8,072 nt of DNA, taken from JAVJPJ01 sp040217295 (GTDB lineage Bacteria > Pseudomonadota > Alphaproteobacteria > Rhodobacterales > Rhodobacteraceae). This document shows, piece after piece, positions 1-5,882 of this stretch (position 1 is the first letter of the stretch; every line of letters begins with the position of its first letter). A program made the translations under genes and the position numbers. The DNA is taken from positions 1 through 8,072 of the forward strand of contig CAYWTM010000140.1 of the NCBI GenBank assembly GCA_964460185.1. Reading direction: 5' to 3'. Below the pieces are notes generated by a model. The model saw nothing but the letters and a program-made list of their open reading frames with translations. It was not told where the DNA came from and searched no databases.

Positions 1-117
1 AGGCGCGATATCGTTGATGGCCACGATCTCGATATCCGGCCAGCCGCCCTTCAGCCACGCGCGCACGACGGACCGTCCGATCCGTCCGAACCCGTTGATC
101 GCAACCTTGATGGCCAT
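1..117 (-). CDS. gap: Type I glyceraldehyde-3-phosphate dehydrogenase, N-terminal fragment (runs off the left edge)
   Basis: Only the first 39 codons are present; the rest lies beyond base 1. The protein opens MAIKVAINGFGRIGRSVVRA and continues to VAINDIAP. The NGFGRIGR stretch at residues 8-15 is the dinucleotide-binding glycine motif of GAPDH, and the VAIND segment (residues 32-36) is the end of the second Rossmann strand that contacts the NAD(P) ribose. The family oxidises and phosphorylates glyceraldehyde 3-phosphate in cytoplasmic glycolysis or gluconeogenesis. The start is firm: GGAGGT sits 7 bases before the ATG. The gene follows the ABC ATPase stop by 61 bases on the same strand with no strong terminator between, so read-through from the transporter operon is possible. 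Erythrose-4-phosphate dehydrogenase shares this N-terminus and cannot be fully excluded from 39 residues. The catalytic Cys and His are not in the window. Confidence 0.9.
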   Translation of the reverse strand, partial: MAIKVAINGFGRIGRSVVRAWLKGGWPDIEIVAINDIAP

Positions 118-124
118 GTGCCGC

Positions 125-130
125 ACCTCC
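125..130 (-). promoter_or_regulatory. Strong Shine-Dalgarno of gap
   Basis: On the minus strand GGAGGT lies 7 bases before the ATG at 117, a near-perfect complement to the 16S rRNA 3' end. It fixes the start of the dehydrogenase. It also lies inside a possible hairpin (126-142). Confidence 0.8.
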
Positions 131-142
131 GCTTTCGCGAGG
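126..142 (-). promoter_or_regulatory. Possible hairpin covering the gap Shine-Dalgarno
   Basis: Read on the minus strand, CCTCGC, a GAAA loop, then GCGGAGG can fold into six base pairs with one bulged G. The four outer pairs use the GAGG of the Shine-Dalgarno, and the loop is a C-GAAA-G GNRA tetraloop, which is unusually stable for its size. This is seen in the sequence. Any regulatory role, such as lowering translation of gap from the transporter transcript, is inference. Such short hairpins also arise by chance in GC-rich DNA. Confidence 0.35.
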
Positions 143-165
143 AGTGATGCACCCGTGACTTTAGC

Positions 166-180
166 GACGCAAGAGGCGTC
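166..180 (-). other. Small inverted repeat just after the ATPase stop
   Basis: GACGC and GCGTC, separated by five bases, form a 5-bp stem that begins inside the ATPase stop codon region. No T-run follows on the minus strand, so this is not a convincing intrinsic terminator. It may be a weak 3'-end structure or chance. Confidence 0.2.
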
Positions 181-1816
181 AGGCCGCCGGCAGCGCCCCG
201 CGCGATTGCAGCAATTCGGTCAGCCAGTCCGGGTCCATTTCCGGCACCGAAGACAACAAGAGCTCGGTATAGGGATCATGGGGCGGCTGGAACATCTCGG
301 ATTTCGGGCCCTTTTCGACGACAACGCCTTCCTTCATGACCACGACCTCGTCGGCAATGGCCTTCACGGTCGCCAGATCATGGGTAATGAACATGTAGGC
401 CAGGTCGAATTCGCCCTGGATCTTGTCGAGCAGCTTCAGGATGCCTTCGGCCACCAGCTGATCCAGCGCAGACGTCACCTCGTCGCAGATGATGAACTGC
501 GGCTCGGCGGCCAGCGCGCGCGCGATGCCGATACGCTGCTTTTGACCGCCCGACAGTTCCGACGGCAGCCGGTCGATATAGTCGTCAGGTTCCAGTTCGA
601 TCAGCGACAACAGATCCCTGATCCGATCATCCAGCTGCTTGCCCTGAAGGCCAAGGTACATCTGTGCGGGCCGTCCGATCAGATCGCGCAGGCGCAGCTT
701 TGGATTCAGCGCCGTGTCGGCCATCTGGTAGATCATCTGCGCCTGCCGCAGCTGATCGCGGGTGCGATTGCGATAATCCGGCGGCAGGACCTCGCCGTTG
801 AACAGCACCTCGCCACGGCGCGGCGGCAAAAGACCGGTGATGACGCGCGCCGTCGTGGATTTGCCCGACCCGGATTCGCCCACCACCGCAACAGTGCGGC
901 GGGCATGAATGTCAAAGCTGATATCCTTGAGGACATCCAGCGTGCCATAGGCTGCGGTGACGTTGCGCACGGACACGACCGGGGTTGCCGACGCTTCGAC
1001 CGGTGGCTGCTCGGCCCGCGCATAGCTTCGCACCGCCCACAGGGACTTGGTGTAGTCCTGGGTGGGATGGTCAAGCATGGTCCGGGTATCGGCCTCTTCG
1101 ACCTCTTCGCCCTTGAGCAGCACCTTGATCTTGTCGGCCATCTGCGCCACCACGGCGAGGTCATGGGTGATGTAGATCGCGGCAGTGTCGAACTGTTCCA
1201 CGATATCGCGGATCGCGGCCAGAACCTCGATCTGGGTGGTCACGTCCAGCGCCGTGGTCGGCTCGTCAAAGATGATCAGATCGGGCCTGCACGCCATCGC
1301 CATGGCCGTCATCGCGCGTTGCAGCTGGCCCCCCGACACCTGATGGGGATAGCGAAAGCCGATCTCTTCCGGGTTGGGCAGCTGCATCCGGCGATACAGA
1401 TCGACCGCGTCTTTCTCGGCCTCGGACCGCCCCATCACGTGATGCTGAACCGGGGCTTCGGAATATTGCTCGATCAGTTTGTGCGCCGGGTTGAAGCTGG
1501 CAGCGGCGGATTGCGCCACATAGGCGATCCGTTTGCCGCGCAGATCGCGTTTCGTGGCTTCGGATGCGGTGCGCAGGTCGATCCCGTCGAACATGATCTC
1601 GCCGCCCGAGATGCGACACCCGTCGCGCGCAAAGCCCATGGCGGCCAGACCGATGGTCGACTTGCCGGCCCCGGATTCCCCGATCAGGCCCAGGACTTCG
1701 CCCTTGTGCAAGGTGACGTCCACGCCCTTGACGATCTCGAGCCACTCCTCGTCTGCGCGCCCTTCGATGCGCAGACCCTTCATCGTCAAGAGGACATCTT
1801 TCTTGGTTTCGGTCAT
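179..1816 (-). CDS. Fused two-domain ABC ATPase of a peptide/nickel-type (Opp/Dpp) importer
   Basis: This 545-residue cytoplasmic protein carries both ATPase domains of the importer on one chain, equivalent to DppD plus DppF and arranged as in YejF or GsiA. Domain 1: Walker A GESGAGKST (about 46-54), Q-loop Gln near 102, signature SGGQ (161-164), Walker B LIIFDE (180-185), H-loop His 218. Domain 2: Walker A GESGSGKST (313-321), signature LSGGQ (421-425), Walker B FIICDE (441-446), H-loop His 479. All catalytic motifs are intact in both halves, so both sites should hydrolyse ATP. The C-terminal PHDPYTELLLSSVP stretch is the tail usual in oligopeptide-transport ATPases. I chose the ATG at 1816 because AAGGAG lies 8 bases before it; an in-frame GTG at 1825 would give 548 residues and overlap the permease stop by four bases (GTGA) but has no good ribosome site. 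It is the last transporter gene, 5 bases after the permease stop. Confidence 0.95.
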   Translation of the reverse strand: MTETKKDVLLTMKGLRIEGRADEEWLEIVKGVDVTLHKGEVLGLIGESGAGKSTIGLAAMGFARDGCRISGGEIMFDGIDLRTASEATKRDLRGKRIAYVAQSAAASFNPAHKLIEQYSEAPVQHHVMGRSEAEKDAVDLYRRMQLPNPEEIGFRYPHQVSGGQLQRAMTAMAMACRPDLIIFDEPTTALDVTTQIEVLAAIRDIVEQFDTAAIYITHDLAVVAQMADKIKVLLKGEEVEEADTRTMLDHPTQDYTKSLWAVRSYARAEQPPVEASATPVVSVRNVTAAYGTLDVLKDISFDIHARRTVAVVGESGSGKSTTARVITGLLPPRRGEVLFNGEVLPPDYRNRTRDQLRQAQMIYQMADTALNPKLRLRDLIGRPAQMYLGLQGKQLDDRIRDLLSLIELEPDDYIDRLPSELSGGQKQRIGIARALAAEPQFIICDEVTSALDQLVAEGILKLLDKIQGEFDLAYMFITHDLATVKAIADEVVVMKEGVVVEKGPKSEMFQPPHDPYTELLLSSVPEMDPDWLTELLQSRGALPAA

Positions 1817-1821
1817 CAAGC

Positions 1822-2745
1822 TCACTCCTTCAGGCCGGAGGCGCGTTGCAGCTGCCAGTCCACAACGAAGTTCACGCTCACCGTCAAAAGCGCGATGGCA
1901 CCGGCCGGCAGCAAGGGGGTGATGTCGCCAAAGGAAATCAGCGTCGCGTTATCCTTGACCATCGAGCCCCAATCGGCGGTTGGCGGCTGCATCCCCAGAC
2001 CCAGGAAGCTGAGCGCGGAGATGGTCAGGAAGACGAAACAGAACCTCAGCCCGAACTCCGCCACCAGCGGCGCCATGGCGTTGGGCAGGATTTCTCGGGT
2101 GATCAGACGCCACAGGCCTTCACCGCGCAGCTTTGCCGCCTCGACGTAATCCATCACCACGATGTTCATGGCGACCGCCCGCGCAAGGCGGAACACACGG
2201 GTGGAATCGATCAGCGCGATGACCAGGATCATGTTGATGACCGACGTGCCAAAGATGGTCAGCAACAACAGCGCAAAGATCAGCGCCGGGATCGCCATCA
2301 GCACATCGACCGTGCGCGACAAAATCTGATCGAGCCAGCCGCCAACTGTGGCTGCCAGCAGGCCCAGTATGGACCCCACGCCAAAGGCCAGCGCAGTGGT
2401 GACGAACGCGATGCCCACGGTGTTGCGGGCGGCATAGATCAGCCGTGATAGCATGTCGCGGCCCAGGTTGTCCGTGCCAAGCAGATGAACGCTGTCCCAG
2501 GGCTGGTATTCGCGACCCACGATCGCGGTTTCGGAAAACGGCGCGATCAGCGGGGCAAAGACCGCAACGACGATGTAGATCAGGATCATCAGCATCCCGA
2601 AACTGGCCGTCAGCGGTGCGGTCTTGAGCTCCTTGGCCACGCCGCGCGGACTGATGCCCACGGCCGCCGCGCGGAATATCCAGCCCGCGGCCATGGAGGC
2701 GATGATCACAACGACAAACCAGAAAAGGCCGGTTAGAAATCCCAT
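1822..2745 (-). CDS. ABC importer permease, DppC/OppC class
   Basis: This 307-residue inner-membrane protein forms half of the import channel. The class is shown by HLLGTDNLGRD (87-97), the EAA loop that docks on the ATPase (DYVEAAKLRGEG from 199, then ILPNAMAPLV), and FLGLGMQPPTADWG (247-260), all typical of DppC/OppC. Membrane segments lie near 48-70, 105-133, 148-165, 167-180, 225-250 and 279-295. An additional hydrophobic segment, roughly residues 5-25, precedes the usual first helix, which here ends in VFAPLIAPF; most relatives start just before that helix. The ATG at 2745 follows GGGAGG by 7 bases, so the extra segment is probably really translated. The gene begins 12 bases after the DppB-type stop, and its TGA lies just ahead of the ATPase start. 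The substrate range cannot be judged from the sequence. Confidence 0.95.
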   Translation of the reverse strand: MGFLTGLFWFVVVIIASMAAGWIFRAAAVGISPRGVAKELKTAPLTASFGMLMILIYIVVAVFAPLIAPFSETAIVGREYQPWDSVHLLGTDNLGRDMLSRLIYAARNTVGIAFVTTALAFGVGSILGLLAATVGGWLDQILSRTVDVLMAIPALIFALLLLTIFGTSVINMILVIALIDSTRVFRLARAVAMNIVVMDYVEAAKLRGEGLWRLITREILPNAMAPLVAEFGLRFCFVFLTISALSFLGLGMQPPTADWGSMVKDNATLISFGDITPLLPAGAIALLTVSVNFVVDWQLQRASGLKE

Positions 2746-2757
2746 GACGCGGCCTCC

Positions 2758-3714
2758 CTAACGACGGTGCACAAGGCGGGGGTTGGACAAGGTCGCCAAC
2801 ACATCCGCCGTGAGGTTCAAAAGAACGTAGGCCCCTGCAAAGACCAGCGCGACACCTTGCACGACCGGCATGTCGCGGGCCGCCACGCTGTCGACCATCA
2901 GCTGCCCCAGACCGGGATAGACGAACACCACCTCGACCACGACCACGCCCGTGATCAGGTAGGCCAGGTTCAGGGCGACAACGTTGATGATCGGGGCAAG
3001 CGCGTTGGGCAGCGCGTGTTTGACGATGATGCGCATCGGGTTCATGCCCTTCAGGCGCGCCATCTCGATATAGGGGGATGCCAGCAGGTTGATGATCGCG
3101 GCCCGTGTCATCCGCATCATGTGTGCGGTCACCACAAGGGTCAGGGTGAATGCCGGCAGGAAGGCGCGGTAAAGAAATTCCGCCAATGTCGGATCACCCC
3201 GGAAATTCGCCATCGATGGAAAGACGCCGCCGGCCCCGGCAAGAAAGAAGATCAGGATGTAGGCCACGAAGAATTCCGGAAAGGAAATCGAGGTCAGCGC
3301 CGAGGCGTTGGCGAAACGGTCGAAAAACGAGTTGCGGAACAGTGCGGCCAGAATGCCAAGCATGATGGACAACGGCACCGCGATTGCAGCCGCATACAGC
3401 GCAAGGCTCAGCGTGTTGCCAAGGCGGCGACCGATCAGATCCGAAACGGACTGCCCATTGGCAAGGGACACGCCCAGATCGCCCCGCACGACATCCGACA
3501 GCCAGTTGATATAGCGGATGTGCATGGGGTCATTCAGACCCAGCCGGTCCCGCAACGCGGCCACCGTTTCAGGTGTCGCGGATTGCCCAAGGATTTCTTG
3601 GGCGAAATCACCCGGCAACAATTCGGTGCCCAGGAAGATCACCAAGGATACAATGAACAACGTCATGACCCCAAGCGCGAGCCGTTGCGCGATCATGATC
3701 CAGATATGTGACAT
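2758..3714 (-). CDS. ABC importer permease, DppB/OppB class
   Basis: This 318-residue inner-membrane protein is the partner of the DppC-type permease. An N-terminal helix (about 12-30) is followed by the periplasmic segment with LLPGDFA and LRDRLGLNDP, then GDLGVSLANGQSVSDLI (78-94), a signature of the DppB/OppB class. The EAA loop runs from PYIEMARLKGMNP (214-226) to ALPNALAPII (234-243). Five further hydrophobic segments lie near 98-124, 138-160, 186-205, 240-262 and 286-306. VYPGLGQLMVDSVAARDMPVV (265-285) is the conserved block before the last helix. Length is normal for the family. The ATG at 3714 has GAGGGGG a few bases upstream. The gene is the first after the hairpin that follows the binding protein, so it may be expressed at a lower level than the binding protein. 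Confidence 0.95.
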   Translation of the reverse strand: MSHIWIMIAQRLALGVMTLFIVSLVIFLGTELLPGDFAQEILGQSATPETVAALRDRLGLNDPMHIRYINWLSDVVRGDLGVSLANGQSVSDLIGRRLGNTLSLALYAAAIAVPLSIMLGILAALFRNSFFDRFANASALTSISFPEFFVAYILIFFLAGAGGVFPSMANFRGDPTLAEFLYRAFLPAFTLTLVVTAHMMRMTRAAIINLLASPYIEMARLKGMNPMRIIVKHALPNALAPIINVVALNLAYLITGVVVVEVVFVYPGLGQLMVDSVAARDMPVVQGVALVFAGAYVLLNLTADVLATLSNPRLVHRR

Positions 3715-3764
3715 GTGTCCCCCTCGCCCGCCCGGCTTTTTGCCGTTCCCGCGGATCGGGTCTT

Positions 3765-3770
3765 ATTATG
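3765..3770 (-). promoter_or_regulatory. Weak -10-like hexamer upstream of the permease genes
   Basis: CATAAT on the minus strand matches five of six bases of the sigma-70 -10 consensus and sits in a short AT-rich patch within GC-rich DNA. I find no acceptable -35 hexamer 16-18 bases upstream. It could support weak internal initiation, but chance is as likely. Confidence 0.15.
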
Positions 3771-3820
3771 ATTGGATGCTCATGGCGCTCAGCCGGTCAC
3801 CGTGGCCCCCACGATGAACG

Positions 3821-3853
3821 AAAATCCCCCGGACGCGGTATGCATCCGGGGGA
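3821..3853 (-). terminator. Hairpin with short T-tract after the binding-protein gene
   Basis: On the minus strand TCCCCCGGA (3853-3845) and TCCGGGGGA (3833-3825) form a perfect 9-bp GC-rich stem around an 11-base loop, followed at once by TTTT (3824-3821). It begins 10 bases after the binding-protein stop. The T-run is short, so partial termination or protection of the upstream mRNA from 3' decay is more likely than a full stop. Such an element is common between binding-protein and permease genes and would leave the binding protein in excess over the membrane complex. Confidence 0.65.
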
Positions 3854-3863
3854 GGAGTTCAGA

Positions 3864-5432
3864 TCAGGACGCGAACCACCAGCGTTCGCCGATCTTGTGG
3901 CCGTCGTTGCGCCAGTTCGACGCAACCTGATCACCATGCGCGAGGCGATCAGAATACGCACCGACATAGTTCGCGAACATCGGGATGATCGTGCCCCCCT
4001 CTTCGGAGACGATCTGCTGCATCTCGAAGTACTGCTCGCGGCGGAGGTTGTCGTCCAACTCGGAGCGGGCGGCGAGAAGCAATTCGTTGAAACGCGCGTT
4101 CGACCAGTAGCTCTCGTTCCACGGCACACCTTCGGCATAGGCGGTCGAGAACATCCAGTCTTCGGTCGGGCGTCCGCCCCAGTAGGTGCCGACAAATGGC
4201 TTTTGCATCCACACGTTGGACCAGTAGCCGTCGTTCGGTTCCCGAACCACGTTGAGGTTGATACCAGCGGCAGCCGCGCTCTCGGCAAAGAGCGCACCGG
4301 CGTCCAGAGCACCCGCGAACGCAGCGTCGGCAAGATGGATATCGACGCTCAGTTCCGTCAGGCCTGCCTCGCGAAGGTGGAACGCAACCCGATCCGGGTC
4401 GTATGTCTTCTGTTCCAGCTCTGTATTGAAATAACGCTGACCGGGTCCGATCGGGTGATCGTTGCCGACCGACCCATAGCCATTGAGGACGGTCTCGAGC
4501 ATCTGCTCGCGGTTGATCGCGTACTTGAGCGCAAGACGCACGTTGACGTTGTCGAAGGGCGCAGCCCGCGTATCCATTGGCAGACCATAATGCTGCGTAC
4601 CGGTGATCGACAGGATATTGATGCCGGGCGCCCTCTCCAGAAGGTGTACGGTGTTCAGATCGGCCGTGTCGATGTAATCGACTTCGCCCGAGATGAGTGC
4701 ATTTTGCCGTGCCGCATCGTCGAAAATCGAAATCTGCTCGAGGCCATCGAAATACGGCAGCCCGGCCTTCCAGTAGCCGTCATGGCGCACATAGCTTGCA
4801 CGCACGCCGAACTCGATCTGTTCAAGCTTGAATGCACCGCACGCATCCGTCGAGTTCACGTCGATTGTACCGTCATCCATCGCCGGCAGAACCGGCAGGT
4901 GATAGTCCGACATCACATAGGGGAAGTCCGCATTGCCGGCCTCGAGCGTCATCGTAACGGTCATTCCGTCGGCCGTGATTTCGGTGATCTGGGCCACGAT
5001 GGGCGCGGCGGCAGACGTACTGTCGGCACCACGGTGATGATTGATCGATGCGACCACATCAGCGCCTGTCACGGTCCGGCCAGAATGGAAGGTCACGCCG
5101 GGGCGAACGTTGAAGGTCCAGACCGTCGCGTCGGGCGTTGCCTCCCAGCTTTCGGCGACGGACGGCACCAGTGCGCCGTCCACGTCGATCTCGGTCAGGT
5201 AGCCATTGCGCGTGTGCGCCTGCAGGTTCATGAAATCGTTTTCCCACGAGCCCGGATCAAGCGAGTCCGTTGTGGAGCCGAACGCCTGACCGACCCGCAG
5301 GACACCGCCGCGCACCGGCTGAGCCCTGAGGGGCGTGCCCCAAGGTGTAACAAGGGCCGCTGTGCCAAGCGCTGTCGCACCCTGCAATACGGTCCGGCGG
5401 CTGATCCCGCCCTTGTTGATCTTTGCTGACAT
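3864..5432 (-). CDS. Solute-binding protein, family 5 (peptide/nickel/opine type), Tat-exported
   Basis: This 522-residue periplasmic protein captures the substrate and delivers it to the two permeases. The N-terminus has a twin-arginine motif SRRTVLQ (11-17), a moderately hydrophobic stretch (18-29) and a likely cleavage site around PLRA-QP (residue 37), so export of the folded protein by the Tat route is predicted. Family 5 is shown by VWTFNVRPGVTFHSGRTVTGA (about 104-124, the W-F-x-R-x-GVxFHxG pattern), LVPSVAESWEA (88-98) and VRLALKYAINREQML (298-312). The chain ends with ERWWFAS. The start at 5432 is chosen because GGAGAG lies just upstream and the Tat motif is then correctly placed; an ATG at 5453 would add seven residues but has a poor ribosome site. 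It is the first gene of the transporter block after a 450-base gap, and a hairpin follows its stop. The ligand is not predictable: relatives bind peptides, opines, sugars, nickel or glutathione. Confidence 0.95.
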   Translation of the reverse strand: MSAKINKGGISRRTVLQGATALGTAALVTPWGTPLRAQPVRGGVLRVGQAFGSTTDSLDPGSWENDFMNLQAHTRNGYLTEIDVDGALVPSVAESWEATPDATVWTFNVRPGVTFHSGRTVTGADVVASINHHRGADSTSAAAPIVAQITEITADGMTVTMTLEAGNADFPYVMSDYHLPVLPAMDDGTIDVNSTDACGAFKLEQIEFGVRASYVRHDGYWKAGLPYFDGLEQISIFDDAARQNALISGEVDYIDTADLNTVHLLERAPGINILSITGTQHYGLPMDTRAAPFDNVNVRLALKYAINREQMLETVLNGYGSVGNDHPIGPGQRYFNTELEQKTYDPDRVAFHLREAGLTELSVDIHLADAAFAGALDAGALFAESAAAAGINLNVVREPNDGYWSNVWMQKPFVGTYWGGRPTEDWMFSTAYAEGVPWNESYWSNARFNELLLAARSELDDNLRREQYFEMQQIVSEEGGTIIPMFANYVGAYSDRLAHGDQVASNWRNDGHKIGERWWFAS

Positions 5433-5436
5433 GTCT

Positions 5437-5442
5437 CTCTCC
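5437..5442 (-). promoter_or_regulatory. Shine-Dalgarno of the binding-protein gene
   Basis: GGAGAG on the minus strand ends 4 bases before the ATG at 5432. It decides in favour of this start over the in-frame ATG at 5453. Confidence 0.65.
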
Positions 5443-5500
5443 ACTGTTGTCATTCCGGTTCGGTTTTCCGAATTCTTTATCCGGACCCATACTGCCCGCT

Positions 5501-5513
5501 ATCCTTGGAGGAT
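5501..5513. promoter_or_regulatory. Inverted repeat, possible operator upstream of the transporter
   Basis: ATCCT and AGGAT separated by TGG form a 13-base interrupted palindrome about 70 bases before the binding-protein start, within the AT-richer promoter-like zone. Its place and dyad form would fit a dimeric repressor or activator site. With only five bases per arm chance is a serious alternative, and no regulator gene is in view. Confidence 0.2.
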
Positions 5514-5795
5514 CAACTGTTTTGTTGTCACCGTCCGTGTTTCGCATCGCGTAGGGCCCGTGGCTTTCCCCCGGAGCGCCGGCCCGCCCGGACCCCGGCA
5601 GAGACCGCAATCCTGCCTTTCGACGGGCAAGCCTGTCCGACCACTGCCCGGCGTTCCGGTCACATCGGCCGGGCTCGTCGCCTGCGCGATCGGGTCAAGG
5701 CACCGGTTTCGAACGGAGAATGCAGCGTGCAATCGATCCGCGCGTCTGCATGCGTATCGAAAGCCCGCAGGCCGGCGTTTGGGCATTTCACAATC

Positions 5796-5817
5796 AGCGG
5801 CACCGGCAGCGGCACCG
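5796..5817. repeat. Short tandem duplication
   Basis: AGCGGCACCG occurs twice with a 12-base period (5796-5805 and 5808-5817). It is probably a replication-slippage product in non-coding DNA. No function is suggested. Confidence 0.5.
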
Positions 5818-5834
5818 TTCCTGGCGATACTGTT

Positions 5835-5852
5835 GGTTTGACTCTGCAAACC
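5835..5852 (-). other. Small hairpin 30 bases after the hydrolase stop
   Basis: GGTTTG and CAAACC form a perfect 6-bp stem with a six-base loop. There is no T-run after it on the minus strand, so it is a poor intrinsic terminator. It could mark the 3' end of the dehydrogenase-hydrolase transcript, but this is weak. Confidence 0.2.
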
Positions 5853-5882
5853 CGGAAATCTCGATCCGTAACCTACCCGGCC

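Larger units (their letters stand above)
5433..5882. other. 450-base gap between hydrolase and binding-protein genes; probable control region
   Basis: I see no supportable gene here on either strand. The open frames have no family resemblance, no good ribosome sites and a composition unlike the neighbours (rich in Arg, Pro and Ala with few hydrophobic blocks). The right part (5560-5882) is GC-rich; the part nearest the binding-protein gene (5461-5530) is more AT-rich, as expected of a promoter zone. On the minus strand GTGACA (5/6 to a -35 box) occurs at about 5532-5527, but no good -10 follows at proper spacing. The gap also holds an ATCCT-3-AGGAT inverted repeat, a 6-bp hairpin near the hydrolase end and a short tandem repeat. 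I recognise no known riboswitch or tRNA. Confidence 0.55.

Noticed and set aside
14..2149. A 711-codon open frame on the plus strand opposite the ATPase and second permease genes
   Set aside because: It is the antisense shadow of two well-supported genes. Its translation is rich in His, Gln, Arg and Asp with no recognisable family, and long antisense frames are expected in GC-rich DNA with strong third-position bias.
3733..3745. CGGC-AAAAA-GCCG mini-hairpin upstream of the first permease
   Set aside because: Only four base pairs and no following T-run on the coding strand; too weak to name.
3708..5429. A 573-codon open frame on the plus strand opposite the binding-protein gene
   Set aside because: Same reason: it mirrors the binding-protein gene almost end to end, and its sequence matches no family I recognise, whereas the minus strand gives a complete family-5 protein with signal peptide.
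5485..5532. Possible sigma-70 promoter for the binding-protein gene using GTGACA or TTGATC as -35
   Set aside because: Neither has a -10 hexamer better than three of six matches at 16-19 bases spacing, so I do not call a promoter.
5499..5849. A 116-codon minus-strand frame in the gap between hydrolase and binding protein
   Set aside because: It begins with TTG without a ribosome site, has no hydrophobic core pattern and no recognisable motif. I treat it as non-coding.
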